Translations under genes and position numbers: made by a program | Assembly: GCA_025403435.1 (NCBI GenBank) | Contig: CM046350.1 | Span: forward strand, 15,825,684-15,889,683 | Direction: 5' to 3' | DNA: 64,000 nucleotides | Source of the DNA: Artocarpus heterophyllus | Lineage: Eukaryota; Streptophyta; Magnoliopsida; Rosales; Moraceae | The notes under the pieces: model-generated | The model's input: only the letters and a program-made list of their open reading frames with translations | Told to the model about the DNA's origin: nothing | Database searches by the model: none | In this document: one piece after another, positions 50,139 to 62,639 of the stretch | Layout of the letters: the number at the start of each line of letters is the position of its first letter | Numbering within the stretch: position 1 is the stretch's first letter

Positions 50139-50529
50139 CTTTTTAATCTCTTCATGCAGTCTTGTTTTCTCCCCCTTAACTTCCCAGTCCTCGTACTCAT
50201 ACTTGTCCAAGTTCTCATTGCTTTGCCAAAAATTATTGCTCGGAGGTGATGAACACAAGAAGATTTTCAAAACAATTGATTAGAAGACATGACTACTAAA
50301 GTTATTCTTTTTGGGCTTGAAAGAAGGAAAAAATATGTTTGAACAGAACAAAAATGCATGCATGTATGCAATTACAAAAGAATAAGTGGGGAAAATGACA
50401 AGATTCATTAGTTTAAACAAAAAATAAGTTATGAAAATCCATTCACAATTTTTAATGTACCATTTTAGTTCCTGTCTACTTATAGAATAGGGCGCAAGAA
50501 CATTAGTTTCCGCTTGACCAATCTGATAT
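50139..50529 (-). other. 3' flank of NFD6-like copy 3, proximal part
   Basis: This is homologous to 33370-33765 (copy 2) and 26940-27339 (copy 1), continuing the block broken off at 40661 by copia 1. Probably 3' UTR. Confidence 0.6.
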
Positions 50530-53500
50530 TCACCTTACATCATCATTGCAACCTGAGTGAATACAACAAACATATAGTATTATCTTGCATGACCATGCAA
50601 GCATGAGTACAATTGAGAAAATAAAAGACCAGAAAGAACACAAAATTTATGGAAAACACTACCAAGGTTCTACTTGGTTTGTGAATTTGAAACCATGTGG
50701 TTTAAACCTTGTTGGTTGAACAAGTAGTTTTGAACCTTTGTGGTTTGAAGTGAATGGTTCAAACCAGAAGAATTTGAAGGGAGGCAAAATTCTCACACTG
50801 GTTTTACATGAGTTCAAACATCACATCAATGTCCAAGTTCATTTCAACAAATGCACAGCCAAACGCTATTTTGAACCAAACACATAAGTTCAAGCCAAAT
50901 GAACCCACGTACAACACACCTCAAGATAAGGTAAATATAACGCTATGCGATGAGGCAAATCCCGATTTTGGCACAACAATTTTAGTCAGATGGTCATTTC
51001 ATCTGGCACATCGAAAAGAGCATTTTCCAACATTAATTATGTGTGGACATTACACAATTTGGCATCCAAAAAAAAAAACTTGTTGATAATTTAAAGTTGA
51101 TATATAGCAACCATGGAAACAATCCAACGAAAATAACCAAGCATGCTCAATAAATATAATAACAACAACAACAACAATACATAACCAGTACTATTAAAGA
51201 ATCATACAGAAAAGGAAAAAAATTGGAGTACAAAAGGGCATGTTATTCATCAATATATGTACAAAGATGGACCAATTCAAATTCCACTATTATCAAAATC
51301 CATACTTTTCTACAACCAAACAACTAGCTGAATTTTGAAAACCAAAATAGCAAATAAGAAAAAGGAAATACCTTCAGGATTCCAACTGTGGGTCCTGCAC
51401 GGGACAGAAAGCATAGAAGTGAGCAATGCAGAGGTTGTTGCGGTTTGATAAGGAAGCATCGATTCTAGGCAGCGACTCGTCTCTATGGCCGACCTTCTTT
51501 CGCAGCAAAAACAATCACAAAGGATAAGGATATACATATAGGTATGTCTATGTTGGAATTAAAACATGAAATGCAGCGGAAGGAACGGATCGTTGACAAA
51601 CAAAAATTTTCTGAAAACTTTGTTTTATTAGGAATAGATATATACTTTTAATTACAGAAAGCTTTAGGAATTTTTTACTAACCTTTTGAAGACTATCAGG
51701 GTATCCTAGCTTTCCTCTTTGACACCACGATCTTCCAAACCAGGCCTCCACACCAATGGAAAGACGAGTGGGCGTCAAACTGCAAGAATGAATTATCCTC
51801 ACACTTTTCTGAATCTGCTATGTACTCAATACATGAGATAGCAGACCTTTTTCTTTAGAGAAGAACTCTCAGTTTTTCTCTCTAAAAATTATATGAAAAA
51901 AATTACTGAGATAACTGTTATCTCTCCCTTTTTATAACTGAGCCATTAGTCATTTTTCTTTCCCTATTCTTTTCCTTTCCTTTTTCTTCTTTTCTTTTTC
52001 GTTTGTTTCCCCGAATCCTTATTCGGATTCCACACACATATGCACATGTATATAACGGTGAAGAAAAAAGAAACTTGCCTTTTTTTTTTTTTTACTTTGA
52101 CTTTGACCGAGACTATGTCATTTATGTGTATATGTGTGTGTAGTTGTGGGGAAAGCGTGAAACTTGGTTCACGGCTTTCCCCTTTTTTTTTTTTCTTTTT
52201 TTTTTAATAATATTATATTAATATATTATAAAATCTTATATATATATATATATATAAAGATTTGGTTCAAAACCATATATATATATATATATATCCAAAT
52301 CTAAATACAAAAATAAATCATATTTATTTAAGAATAGATTTTAACAATAATCAATTAATTAACTAATGCTCAGTTAAATGTGATAACATTTATCACATTA
52401 CATTATGTGTCACAGAAAACATTTTTCTGTGTCACGTTAATAATTCAAGTGTGAAAAATTAATTCAGAATTCAAAAATTCTGAATTAAACATGTATAATT
52501 CATTCTATGCAAAAATCCAATATAGTGTTACAGAGGTGGTATTGGGGACCTATGGACCTATAACCCAAGCTCCAATAAATTTGACATTTAATCAAACTCT
52601 TTAATTAATGTGCCAAATTTATTAGTTTCAGTGTTACTCCACTAAAAAACTGAAACTGAACTCTTGAGATTATAGTGAAATTACTCAAAGAAAATTAACG
52701 AGTAGTCCATTGATATAATCATTACATATAAGTCAGTCCTCCATAAATAGTTCATAATAAGAGCTAGGTTCAATTTCCGTTCACCTCTCTTATTACATCT
52801 TTATCCTTGAGTTCCAATAATTCTCTAATGAACAATTAATTCATAATCTTATTATGAACGAGCGCTCTATTGTTCAAACCTTGAATTATCACTCAAGAGA
52901 ACTATTTTTGTAACTTCCATAGGGAAGGAATGGATTCCATATCTGTATAATATTATTCCCAGCCATTTATTACTTTATGTTTCCAAGATGCTAAGTTACA
53001 ATCTGTGCTTAGACAAATCTTACCATGCAAGTCAAAAAACATAATGTAATAAATAGGAGTCTAATAAATACTCAGGATTAAGACTGTCAAATATATGATC
53101 ATCATAGTGATAAATTTGAATACTCTATTTGTAACGGATGATTATTGGAGATTCATAATTTATCTGGTCCAGTCCTATATAATCTCGTTATATAAAGTAC
53201 CTCCAACCCAATGTCTCTACATTAATAGTCTGGATAATGACTATTTCATTTTAGATGAGATTGGACCGTACTTGTAATTTTTAATTAAAGATCCCAAACT
53301 TTAATTAATTATTATGGACTATTTAGATTATTATCTATAAATTTTATCCCCAAGCAAATAACACTTATATGCTAAATTTATAGTCACATAAATAATCATG
53401 AAATTTTCTTGATGTTTATAAATATATTCATAATACATATAATCAACCAAAATAATAATAAATGTTATTTTATTTATTTATTAACAATATGTACAATGTC

Positions 53501-56500
53501 ACAGCTCTTAGGGCACCAAACCCAACAATCTCCCACTTGCCCTAAAGCAGGTGAGACATGTCTCTAAGACCTAAGCCTTCCAAGTGTCCCTCAAAGCTCT
53601 TTGCCTGATTGAAAATCAGAATCAGTGTATCCAATGGGAATCAAATTCTCACCAGAATAAACTAGCATATAGTTTCTCGTTCTCCTAAGATACTTGAGAA
53701 TATGTTTAACCGCTACCCAATGATCTAATCCTAGGTTGGATTGATACCGACTGACTATACCCACCGCATAGCAAATGTCAGGTCTTGTACACAACATGGC
53801 ATACATTAGACTTCCTACTGCAGATGCATAGGGTACCCGTCTCATATTTTCTTCCTCTTGAGGTGTCTTAGGACACTACTCTTTTGAAAGATAAACTCCA
53901 TGACGTGTAGGCACATTACCTTTTTTGGAGTTTTGCATCGAAAATCTGATAAGCACCTTATCGATATACGATGCCTGAGACAGCGCCAACAGTTTGTTCT
54001 TGCGATCTCTTATGAGTTGAATTCCAAGAACATAACTTACTTCTCCTAAATCTTTCATTTGGAAATTGCTGGCGAGCCATTTCTTTACATCAGATAATAC
54101 TCCTACATCATTCCCAATGAGTAGGATATCATCTACATAAAGAACCAAGAAGACCACCTTCTTTTCTTTGATGTACTTGTAAACACAAGGTTCATCAATA
54201 TTTTGATCGAAACCATAAGATTTGATCGCTTCATCAAATCTCAAGTTCCAAGATCTTGAAGCTTGCTTGAGTCCATAGATGGACCTCTGCAACTTGCAAA
54301 CTTTTTGCTCTTGACCTTTAACTACAAACCCTTCTGGTTGCACCATATAGATGCTTTCCTCAAGATAGCCATTCAAAAAGGCAGTCTTGACATCCATTGG
54401 CCATATCTCATAATCAAGACAAGCAGCAATGGATAAAAGAATCCGAATGGATTTAAGCATAGCTACAGGCGTGAAAGTTTCTTCATAGTCAACTCCCTCC
54501 TTTTGGGTATAACCCTTTGCCACAAGCCTAGCTTTGAAAGTCTCAACTTTCCCATCCACTCCTCTTTTCTTCTTGTAAATCCATTTGCACCCTATGGGTT
54601 TTATCCCTTCAGGTAGGTCTACAAGATCCCAGACTGAATTGGAATACATTGACTCCATTTCAAGGTTCATTGCCTTCAGCCATTTTTCCTTCTCAGAAAC
54701 TTCCATTGCATCATGATATGTCAATGGATCATCTTCACCATTATCAGAGATAGCAACATTTGCTTCTCCAAGTTCCCTGTAGCGAGCAGGTGGTCTCACA
54801 ACCCTCCCACTACGTCGAGGTGGTATGACATTCTGATAGGAAGATGTGGCCTCCTCATTTTGTCCTTCGACAACAGTTGTCGGTTGCGGTCTGATCTGAT
54901 CAGAAAGTAACTCTTCAAGTACAATTTTGCTACGAGGTTTATAGTTTGTCATATAATCATTCTCGAGAAAAGTGGCATTTGTCGATACAAATACTTTCTT
55001 ATCCTGTGGACTATAAAACAAACCTCCCCTCGTTCTCTTTGGGTATCCCACAAATAAGCATACTTCAGAACGTGGTTCCAACTTCCCAGTCTTACCTTTC
55101 GGCACATGTGCTGGACACCCCCATATACGGATATGTCGCATACTAGGTTTGCGACCATTCCATAACTCTAGAGGTGTTTTTGAAATAGACTTAGATGGAA
55201 CTATGTTTAGAAGATATACTGCAGTTTGTAGTGCATATCCCCAAAATGAAGTGGGTAATGATGAGTAGCTAAGCATGGATCTCACCATATCAAGCAACGT
55301 TCTATTTCTTCTCTCTGCAACACCATTTTGTTGTGGTGTTCCAGGTGCGGTGAGTTGTGATAGAATACCATGTTCTATCATATAATCCTTGAATTCAGTA
55401 TCAAGGTATTCTCCTCCTCGATCAGATCGAAGACTCTTCACCGTCTTACCTAATTGCTTTTCAGCTTCCGCTTGGAATTCTTTGAACTTTCCAAAAGTTT
55501 CAGATTTCCTTTGCATTAGGTATATGTAACCATACCTTGAATAATCCTCAATAAATGTGACGAAATATTCGTAACCACCACGAGCTTGTACATTCATTGG
55601 ACCACAGACGTCTGAATGTATTAGCTCAAGTGGTTCCTTGGCCCTTTCGCCTTTTGCAGAGAAAGGCCTCTTAGTCATTTTACCTTCAAGACAAGATTCA
55701 CAAACTGGTAGAAAACTAACTTTTAGCTCTTTTAAAGGACCCTCCTTTACCAGTCTGTTAATTCTGTCAAGGTTGACATGACCTAATCTAAGGTGCCATA
55801 GGTATGTTTCATTATTAGAAGAAATCTTTTGCTTCTTGGGTTTAGGTTGTTCAACTTTGAACATTTCAGTATTGAGCAGTGCTTTTTCGTTGGGCCTTAA
55901 GGTGTAAAGCTCATTTTCCAGATGCGCAGAACAAATATCCAAACCATTTCTAGAAATATTAACATAATTATTATTAAAAGAAACATTAAACATTTGTTCA
56001 AACAACCTGGAAACAGAAATCAAATTTCTACGAAAACAAGGAATGTAATAAACATTGTCTAAAATTAAAAACTTATTTCTAAAATAAAGTTTAACAACTC
56101 CCACTGCTCTTGCCGAAACAACCTCTCCCGTTCCCACTCTCATCGTTTGTTCCCCGTCGGAAAGCTCCCTTGAAGAACTAAGCATCTGCAAAGAAGAACA
56201 AACATGGTTAGTTGCCCCTGAATCAATTATCCAAGGTGAAGTATCATCTTCAACTAAACAAGCTTCTAAAACGAGTAAATCTGATTTACCGTTGTTCTTC
56301 TTTTCTTTGAGCTCCTGAAGATACTTCTTGCAGTTTCTCTTCCAGTGCCCAACTACGCCGCAGTGGAAACATTTTCCTTTAGGCTTCTTTTGGTTGGAGC
56401 TCCTTTTGTTGTTGTTGCTTTTGTTCTTCTTAGGTTGCCCTCCATTCTTAGACTTACCACTTCCTTCAGTCCACTTCCTCTTCTTATTCTTTTGGGCAGA

Positions 56501-59500
56501 AGAGGAAGGTTGAGCTTCTGCAACATTTGCCTCAGCTTCTTTAGTCTTTTCTTTCGAAATAGACTCGAAGGTTTGAAGCTCATTAAGCAACTCAGTCATG
56601 TTATATTTCAGCTTGTTCATGAAATAGTTGCTTTTGAACTGAAGGAACGCAGGGGAAAGGGTTTCTAAAATCATCCCCACCTGTGTGGCTTCATCTATCA
56701 TAGCCCCGTTGACCTCGGCCTCATGGAGATAGTTAACCATGTTGAGAACATGTTCTCTGACCGAAATCCCTGCCTTCATTTTTGCATTCATTACTGCCTT
56801 AACGGCTTCGTGGCGTGCCTTTTCAGAAGGTTTACCAAACATGTCTTGCAGAGACTGCATTATCTCATAAGCGGTCTCCATGCTTTCGTGCTTCATCCTA
56901 AGCACGTCAGACATCCCAGCCAAAAGAAAACAGCGGGCCTTATTATTTGCCGCGATCCAACGATCATATGCTTCCCGTACATTACGAGGAGCATTGGAAG
57001 CAGGCTCTGGAGGACATTCCTCCGTCAGGACAAACTTGTAACTTTCGCAAATTAGTACAATGTTCATGTTACTCTTCCACTTGACAAAATTATCTCCGGT
57101 TAATTTTTCATTTGAGAGAATTGCGATGATTGGATTAGACATTGTCGCTGTAATAAATAAATAAAATAGCATAAATTAAAATGGTTGCATAAACATCATA
57201 AATGTTTTGGAATAGTAAACGTGATGCATGATGCGTATGAAAAACACAAAAAATATTTTACTAATTCCACGATTATTCAATTTTAATAAATAAAGTGCCG
57301 CCGTAGGGTAGGTCAAATTATTTATGAATTGAATTGAGACATTCTCAATTAATAAATATATTCAAAATATCTCATATTTTCTATATTTATTAATAACCGT
57401 TTATTTTGGTCAAGATATAATTAACAATTTAATTATGTCTTTATGAGTGTAACCCACTATTTTGGATTTTAACAACTTAACTCAAAATTGCCGCCGTAGG
57501 GTAGGTCAATTTTGAAATACATTATAAAATCCTATCTTAAGGAAGCCAACCTTGATATTGATTTAAATGGACACCCTCCGTAGGGAGGACGAAATCAAAG
57601 CGTCGCGAGGCGCCACATAAATCTCACGGTGTTGTACTAATAGTGGAGACCGTAGGTTATATTGTCATATTACCTTCTCCCACTCATTATTTTAGAAGAT
57701 GTGTTTTATCTTATAAAACATCATATGTTTCATAATTCTAGTAGTTAAAAATAATTTTTAATTACTAGATTATATTATGTGTTAATAGAATCTCATTCTA
57801 TTTACACTTAAATAAATTACCAAATTTTCTAAAAATCTAAATTTATTATGAATTGTCTAAGTTACCAAATATTAAACAATTTAAAATTAGATAACTTAGA
57901 ATTAATGTGAATTTTACCAAGTCTCAACTGTTAAAACTAAATTCACATTATTTGGTTGATTAATAAATTAAGTTTCTATAAAACCAACCCAATTAATTTA
58001 ATCTTATTAAATTAATGCTAACACATATTAATTCATTTTATAAACTCCTTTATAAAAATAATATGCTAAGCATATGCATGTCATGTTACAATAACTATAA
58101 GTGGGCACTTTCCTAGATGACATGTTATCATGCATGAACATGTTATCTCAATCATCATATGAAAATAAAAATGAAAATAAACAATGAATTTTTGACCGGG
58201 TCCTTTTGGATAATTAAAATTACAACCCAAAGAATAAAAAAAAAATAAAATTACAGGGGTCTTCTTGTAATTTATACATAATTCCCTGCTCCAATTTTGT
58301 GGTCTTCATCAAATGGTATATTGTGCAACGATTTGCTTGATTGCCTTTGAAATCTGATAGGCCCATAGTTCTTAACTAGGCCAAAAAATCCAATGGACAT
58401 CTTTTTCTTCATCGCTCCACGTGTAGCAAGTGAATGAGAGGAGAGAAGAAAAAATAATGATAATAAATTACAAAAAGCCTATACCCCTTTATGGGTTTAC
58501 AAAGATTGATCTAATCAAACTGAAAATAAAAATTATTAATCCAAAAGGACCATATAATTAACGACCAAAAATCCTTTCATTAAACAACCATTCATCACAT
58601 GAATAAAAATTAATAAAGATGCAAAGTGCCCACAAACATGCATCAAAAACATGATATCATCAAAATAAAATCATGTTTAATTAAAATTATATATGCTATA
58701 ACCCGCTCTGATGCCATTTGTTGGAATTAAAACATGAAATGCAGCGGAAGGAACGGATCGTTGACAAACAAAAATTTTCTGAAAACTTTGTTTTATTGGG
58801 AATAGATATATACTTTTAATTACAGAAAGCTTTAGGAATTTTTTACTAACCTTTTGAAGACTATCAGGGTATCCTAGCTTTCCTCTTTGACATCACGATC
58901 TTCCAAACCAGGCCTCCACACCAATGGAAAGACGAGTGGGCGTCAAACTGCAAGAATGAATTATCCTCACACTTATCTGAATCTGCTATGTACTCAACAC
59001 ATGAGATAGCAGACCTTTTTCTTTAGAGAAGAACTCTCAGTTTTTCTCTCTAAAAATTATATGAAAAAAATTACTGAGATAACTGTTATCTCTCCCTTTT
59101 TATAACTGAGCCATTAGTCATTTTTCTTTCCCTATTCTTTTCCTTTCCTTTTTCTTCTTTTCTTTTTCGTTTGTTTCCCCGAATCCTTATTCGGATTCCA
59201 CACACATATGCACATGTATATAACGGTGAAGAAAAAAGAAACTTGCCTTTTCTTTTTTTTTTTTTTTTTTTTTTTACTTTGACTTTGACCGAGACTATGT
59301 CATTTATGTGTATATGTGTGTGTAGTTGTGGGGAAAGCGTGAAACTTGGTTCACGGCTTTCCCCTTTTTTTTTTTTCTTTTTTTTTTTAATAATATTATA
59401 TTAATATATTATAAAATCTTATATATATATATATATAAAGATTTGGTTCAAAACCATATATATATATATATATATCCAAATCTAAATACAAAAATAAATC

Positions 59501-60917
59501 ATATTTATTTAAGAATAGATTTTAACAATAATCAATTAATTAACTAATGCTCAGTTAAATGTGATAACATTTATCACATTACATTATGTGTCACAGAAAA
59601 CATTTTTCTGTGTCACGTTAATAATTCAAGTGTGAAAAATTAATTCAGAATTCAAAAATTCTGAATTAAACATGTATAATTCATTCTATGCAAAAATCCA
59701 ATATAGTGTTACAGAGGTGGTATTGGGGACCTATGGACCTATAACCCAAGCTCCAATAAATTTGACATTTAATCAAACTCTTTAATTAATGTGCCAAATT
59801 TATTAGTTTCAGTGTTACTCCACTAAAAAACTGAAACTGAACTCTTGAGATTATAGTGAAATTACTCAAAGAAAATTAACGAGTAGTCCATTGATATAAT
59901 CATTACATATAAGTCAGTCCTCCATAAATAGTTCATAATAAGAGCTAGGTTCAATTTCCGTTCACCTCTTTTATTACATCTTTATCCTTGAGTTCCAATA
60001 ATTCTCTAATGAACAATTAATTCATAATCTTATTATGAACGAGCGCTCTATTGTTCAAACCTTGAATTATCACTCAAGAGAACTATTTTTGTAACTTCCA
60101 TAGGGAAGGAATGGATTCCATATCTGTATAATATTATTCCCAGCCATTTATTACTTTATGTTTCCAAGATGCTAAGTTACAATCTGTGCTTAGACAAATC
60201 TTACCATGCAAGTCAAAAAACATAATGTAATAAATAGGAGTCTAATAAATACTCAGGATTAAGACTGTCAAATATATGATCATCATAGTGATAAATTTGA
60301 ATACTCTATTTGTAACGGATGATTATTGGAGATTCATAATTTATCTGGTCCAGTCCTATATAATCTCATTATATAAAGTACCTCCAACCCAATGTCTCTA
60401 CATTAATAGTCTGGATAATGACTATTTCATTTTAGATGAGATTGGACCGTACTTGTAATTTTTAATTAAAGATCCCAAACTTTAATTAATTATTATGGAC
60501 TATTTAGATTATTATCTATAAATTTTATCCCCAAGCAAATAACACTTATATGCTAAATTTATAGTCACATAAATAATCATGAAATTTTCTTGATGTTTAT
60601 AAATATATTCATAATACATATAATCAACCAAAATAATAATAAATGTTATTTTATTTATTTATTAACAATATGTACAATGTCACAGCTCTTAGGGCACCAA
60701 ACCCAACAGTCTATACGTCGTATATTTGTTTATGTTCTGCATACAAATGGGCGTGTTACCTGAATGAGGGACGAGAGAGGCGGTTCTGATTTGGTTTGGG
60801 GATACAGAACGGTAAAGACGAAGGTTTGGCTCTGGCGCGAGCTGAGATTTGGGAGCCCAAAGCGGTTCTACCGGCGGCGGATCGGAGGACAGACCTAGCC
60901 GCGGCAAAGATCGACAT
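50530..60917 (-). CDS. NFD6-like small organellar protein, copy 3, with a retrotransposon in intron 1
   Basis: Coding exons 60917-60760, 51493-51372 and 50552-50530 give 100 aa. The protein starts [21 protein letters not shown] (targeting segment), continues [17 protein letters not shown], carries the core [21 protein letters not shown] and ends WNPEGCNDDVR. The terminal EGCNDDV matches, as far as I recall, the usual family ending better than the DCNDDV of copies 1 and 2. Intron 1, 103 bp in the other copies, has grown to 9.27 kb through insertion of copia 2 at 51551-60708; donor and acceptor are unchanged. Intron 2 (819 bp) has its own insertion-like stretch near 50665-50765. No stop or frameshift is present, so the gene could still work if the long intron is spliced. 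A silenced relic is equally possible. Confidence 0.78.
51551..53527 (-). repeat. 3' LTR of copia 2
   Basis: TG...CA termini (tgttggaatt to cccaaca on the plus strand), 1977 bp. In the minus-strand sense it follows the polypurine tract. Confidence 0.92.
53545..53875 (-). pseudogene. Copia 2 pol 3' remnant with RNase H deletion
   Basis: Beyond the stop at 53878-53876 the frame continues the end of RT ([26 protein letters not shown]) to SDFQSGKEL and then stops. At 53599-53603 the sequence jumps from the QSD site to the last 60 bp of pol. Relative to copia 1, 389 bp (between caaag at 47733-47737 and caaag at 48122-48126) are missing, removing nearly all of RNase H. The short caaag repeat at both ends suggests a microhomology deletion. 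Confidence 0.85.
53876..57142 (-). CDS. Copia 2 gag-pol, open from gag to RT
   Basis: An open frame of 1088 codons starts at [16 protein letters not shown] (ATG 57142-57140). It has gag (1-250), a CCHC zinc knuckle [14 protein letters not shown] (about 258-271), the aspartic protease D-S-G at about 307, the integrase zinc region HLRLGH...CESC, the integrase catalytic core, and RT with [10 protein letters not shown] at about 1002-1011. It stops at 53878-53876 where copia 1 has CAG (Gln to TAG), so full pol would need readthrough and would still lack RNase H. The element is therefore probably not autonomous, but gag, protease, integrase and most of RT remain. The domain order is that of Ty1/copia. 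Confidence 0.9.
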   Translation of the reverse strand: MSNPIIAILSNEKLTGDNFVKWKSNMNIVLICESYKFVLTEECPPEPASNAPRNVREAYDRWIAANNKARCFLLAGMSDVLRMKHESMETAYEIMQSLQDMFGKPSEKARHEAVKAVMNAKMKAGISVREHVLNMVNYLHEAEVNGAMIDEATQVGMILETLSPAFLQFKSNYFMNKLKYNMTELLNELQTFESISKEKTKEAEANVAEAQPSSSAQKNKKRKWTEGSGKSKNGGQPKKNKSNNNKRSSNQKKPKGKCFHCGVVGHWKRNCKKYLQELKEKKNNGKSDLLVLEACLVEDDTSPWIIDSGATNHVCSSLQMLSSSRELSDGEQTMRVGTGEVVSARAVGVVKLYFRNKFLILDNVYYIPCFRRNLISVSRLFEQMFNVSFNNNYVNISRNGLDICSAHLENELYTLRPNEKALLNTEMFKVEQPKPKKQKISSNNETYLWHLRLGHVNLDRINRLVKEGPLKELKVSFLPVCESCLEGKMTKRPFSAKGERAKEPLELIHSDVCGPMNVQARGGYEYFVTFIEDYSRYGYIYLMQRKSETFGKFKEFQAEAEKQLGKTVKSLRSDRGGEYLDTEFKDYMIEHGILSQLTAPGTPQQNGVAERRNRTLLDMVRSMLSYSSLPTSFWGYALQTAVYLLNIVPSKSISKTPLELWNGRKPSMRHIRIWGCPAHVPKGKTGKLEPRSEVCLFVGYPKRTRGGLFYSPQDKKVFVSTNATFLENDYMTNYKPRSKIVLEELLSDQIRPQPTTVVEGQNEEATSSYQNVIPPRRSGRVVRPPARYRELGEANVAISDNGEDDPLTYHDAMEVSEKEKWLKAMNLEMESMYSNSVWDLVDLPEGIKPIGCKWIYKKKRGVDGKVETFKARLVAKGYTQKEGVDYEETFTPVAMLKSIRILLSIAACLDYEIWPMDVKTAFLNGYLEESIYMVQPEGFVVKGQEQKVCKLQRSIYGLKQASRSWNLRFDEAIKSYGFDQNIDEPCVYKYIKEKKVVFLVLYVDDILLIGNDVGVLSDVKKWLASNFQMKDLGEVSYVLGIQLIRDRKNKLLALSQASYIDKVLIRFSMQNSKKGNVPTRHGVYLSKE
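57143..58718 (-). other. Leader and primer-binding site of copia 2
   Basis: The non-coding leader is homologous to 42611-44193 and includes the paired cctacggcggc motifs. The primer site (AATGGCATCAGAGCGGG on the minus strand, about 58702-58718) abuts the 5' LTR. Confidence 0.8.
58719..60708 (-). repeat. 5' LTR of copia 2
   Basis: A 1990-bp LTR, nearly identical to 51551-53527; the length difference is mainly a longer T-run at about 59250-59275. Confidence 0.92.
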
Positions 60918-62620
60918 TTTTTAGGAACTTCTTTTTGATGGAGGGTTTTTGGGCGGGAGTGGTTTCAAAAAAGGTTTTTCCTTTTTTTCCTTCTTTTTTT
61001 TTTTTGGAAGAATTTACAAAAATGGCAAAAAAAAAAAATTTAATTGAAGAAATGATTTCTTTTTTTTTTACATAAAAAAAATATGTTTTTTTAAGTAAGT
61101 AAATTGTTCTAGTTTTTTTTACAAAAAAAGACTAAAATAACTGTAACGATGAAAGGAACCTCAATATAGCGAAAATAAAAAAACTAAAGCAGTTTTCATG
61201 CCCGAAAAGCATGTTTTTTTGTATCAAAAAACTGTCCAAAAAAAAATCATTTGCTCGACCCTACAGTTTTGTACTACTAGAACAATATCTCATAGTTGTA
61301 ATTTTGTTGTTAACAAAACAATACGTCATAGTTTAACAATACACTAGATGTTTGAAACATTTAAAAAATTAGTTTAAACTATCAATTTAAGTTTAATAAT
61401 TATAACATGTAAGAGTTTTATACTTTAATTTTTAACTATAACATATAAAAACTTTACATTACTTATAGTTTAAACTATTATTTTAAACCATGTTATCGTG
61501 TAACCTATAGCTCTTTAGACCATAAGTCTAAACCCATGAACATAAAAAGATTTTTCTGGCAGTGAGGTCTAAATCTTTTTGGCGAGAGTATTCATAGCTC
61601 CGACTTGTGTATGGTGTCGACGCCAAGCCGCCGTTTGGGATAGTTTACTTTCTTTGCATATTTTTTTTTAAACGATTTTATACTTATTCGTCTTGGTAAT
61701 GTTAGTTGATTTACTTTTGATGGTATTAAGTTGTTTTTTTTTTTTTTGGTATTTTAAGCACCCACGTGCCCCTTCTACTTTCCTACAAAATTATACAATT
61801 TTTTTACATCTCAGGAATCAAATCTAGAAACTAACCCTTTGACACCCTATCTTTGCCGTTGGGCTAATCCCAACGGCTTTTTTTTTTTTATCAAGTTTCA
61901 TTGAGTTTTAAATTACTTGTCTAATTTTTTGTGCTAGAATGATAATAAGCAAGTACGAAAAAGCAAGTTAAACAACATTAATTTTTTAAGAAAATTAGAT
62001 TAGATGACCTTTTTAATGGTCTTTTTAAAAAAATAACCATACTTTTATTTAAGTTAAGAAAATAGCCTATCATTATTAATTATAAAGTCAAATGATAAAA
62101 AATAACCTTCATTAATTATTAACCAGTAGTATATTAATGATAAACTCAACATATATTGAATTAGAGAGCATAAAAAATTAGTTGCAGGCATAGTTTATGA
62201 TGTAGAGTAGTATATCATTGATAAACTCAACACATTCATATTTATAAAACTCAACAATGGTTTTGAGGAAATTGCTTAAAGAGACGGAAAGAGAGGGAGA
62301 GAAATAGAATGTATTTGCTTTGCTGGAGGTTTGAAGGCGGCTAGAGTTTTAGAATCAGAGAGCTTGTTGTTAGGATGTTTTAGTCTATTTAGTCCTATTA
62401 GTTAATTAAGAGAAGAGTGTATAAGATGTTTTCCTAATTTTGAAAAAAAAATAGAATATTTATTAAAAAGGAAAGAAAAAGGCCATTTTTGCCCAAATTT
62501 TTTTAATAACATGCCAAGATGTGATAAATTAGACATTATATTGAACATTGAAATTAGACATATGATTTAAGTACCTATAAATTTTAAGTTATTTTATGAC
62601 TGTAATTTGTGTTTACAGAG
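60918..62620. other. Upstream region of NFD6-like copy 3 and intergenic DNA
   Basis: The first 50 bp (gggttttt, gggagtggtttcaaaa) resemble the upstream sequence of copies 1 and 2. The rest is AT-rich with homopolymer runs and no supported gene or element. Confidence 0.45.
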
Positions 62621-62639
62621 CTCATTATTTGTGCTCCTT

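Larger units (their letters stand above)
51551..60708 (-). mobile_element. Copia 2: Ty1/copia LTR retrotransposon, young, RNase H deleted
   Basis: The 9158-bp element has LTRs at 51551-53527 (3') and 58719-60708 (5') and a 5-bp duplication gtcta at 51546-51550 and 60709-60713. The primer site (TGGCATCAGAGCGGG on the minus strand) abuts the 5' LTR, and the polypurine tract agtgggagat lies at about 53528-53540. The two LTRs differ by roughly seven substitutions plus homopolymer changes by eye, so it is recent. It belongs to the same family as copia 1. It lies in intron 1 of NFD6-like copy 3 in the same transcriptional direction as that gene. Confidence 0.93.

Noticed and set aside
50808..51086. 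92-codon plus-strand ORF between the two copia elements
   Set aside because: It lies in intron 2 of NFD6-like copy 3 on the opposite strand and has no recognisable motif.
56345..57055. Plus-strand ORFs opposite the copia 2 gag
   Set aside because: They are antisense shadows of the gag frame; the same happens in copia 1.
50530..60917. NFD6-like copy 3 as a disrupted pseudogene
   Set aside because: Both copia insertions lie outside coding exons; all splice sites and the reading frame are intact. Expression may be affected but the coding sequence is not broken.
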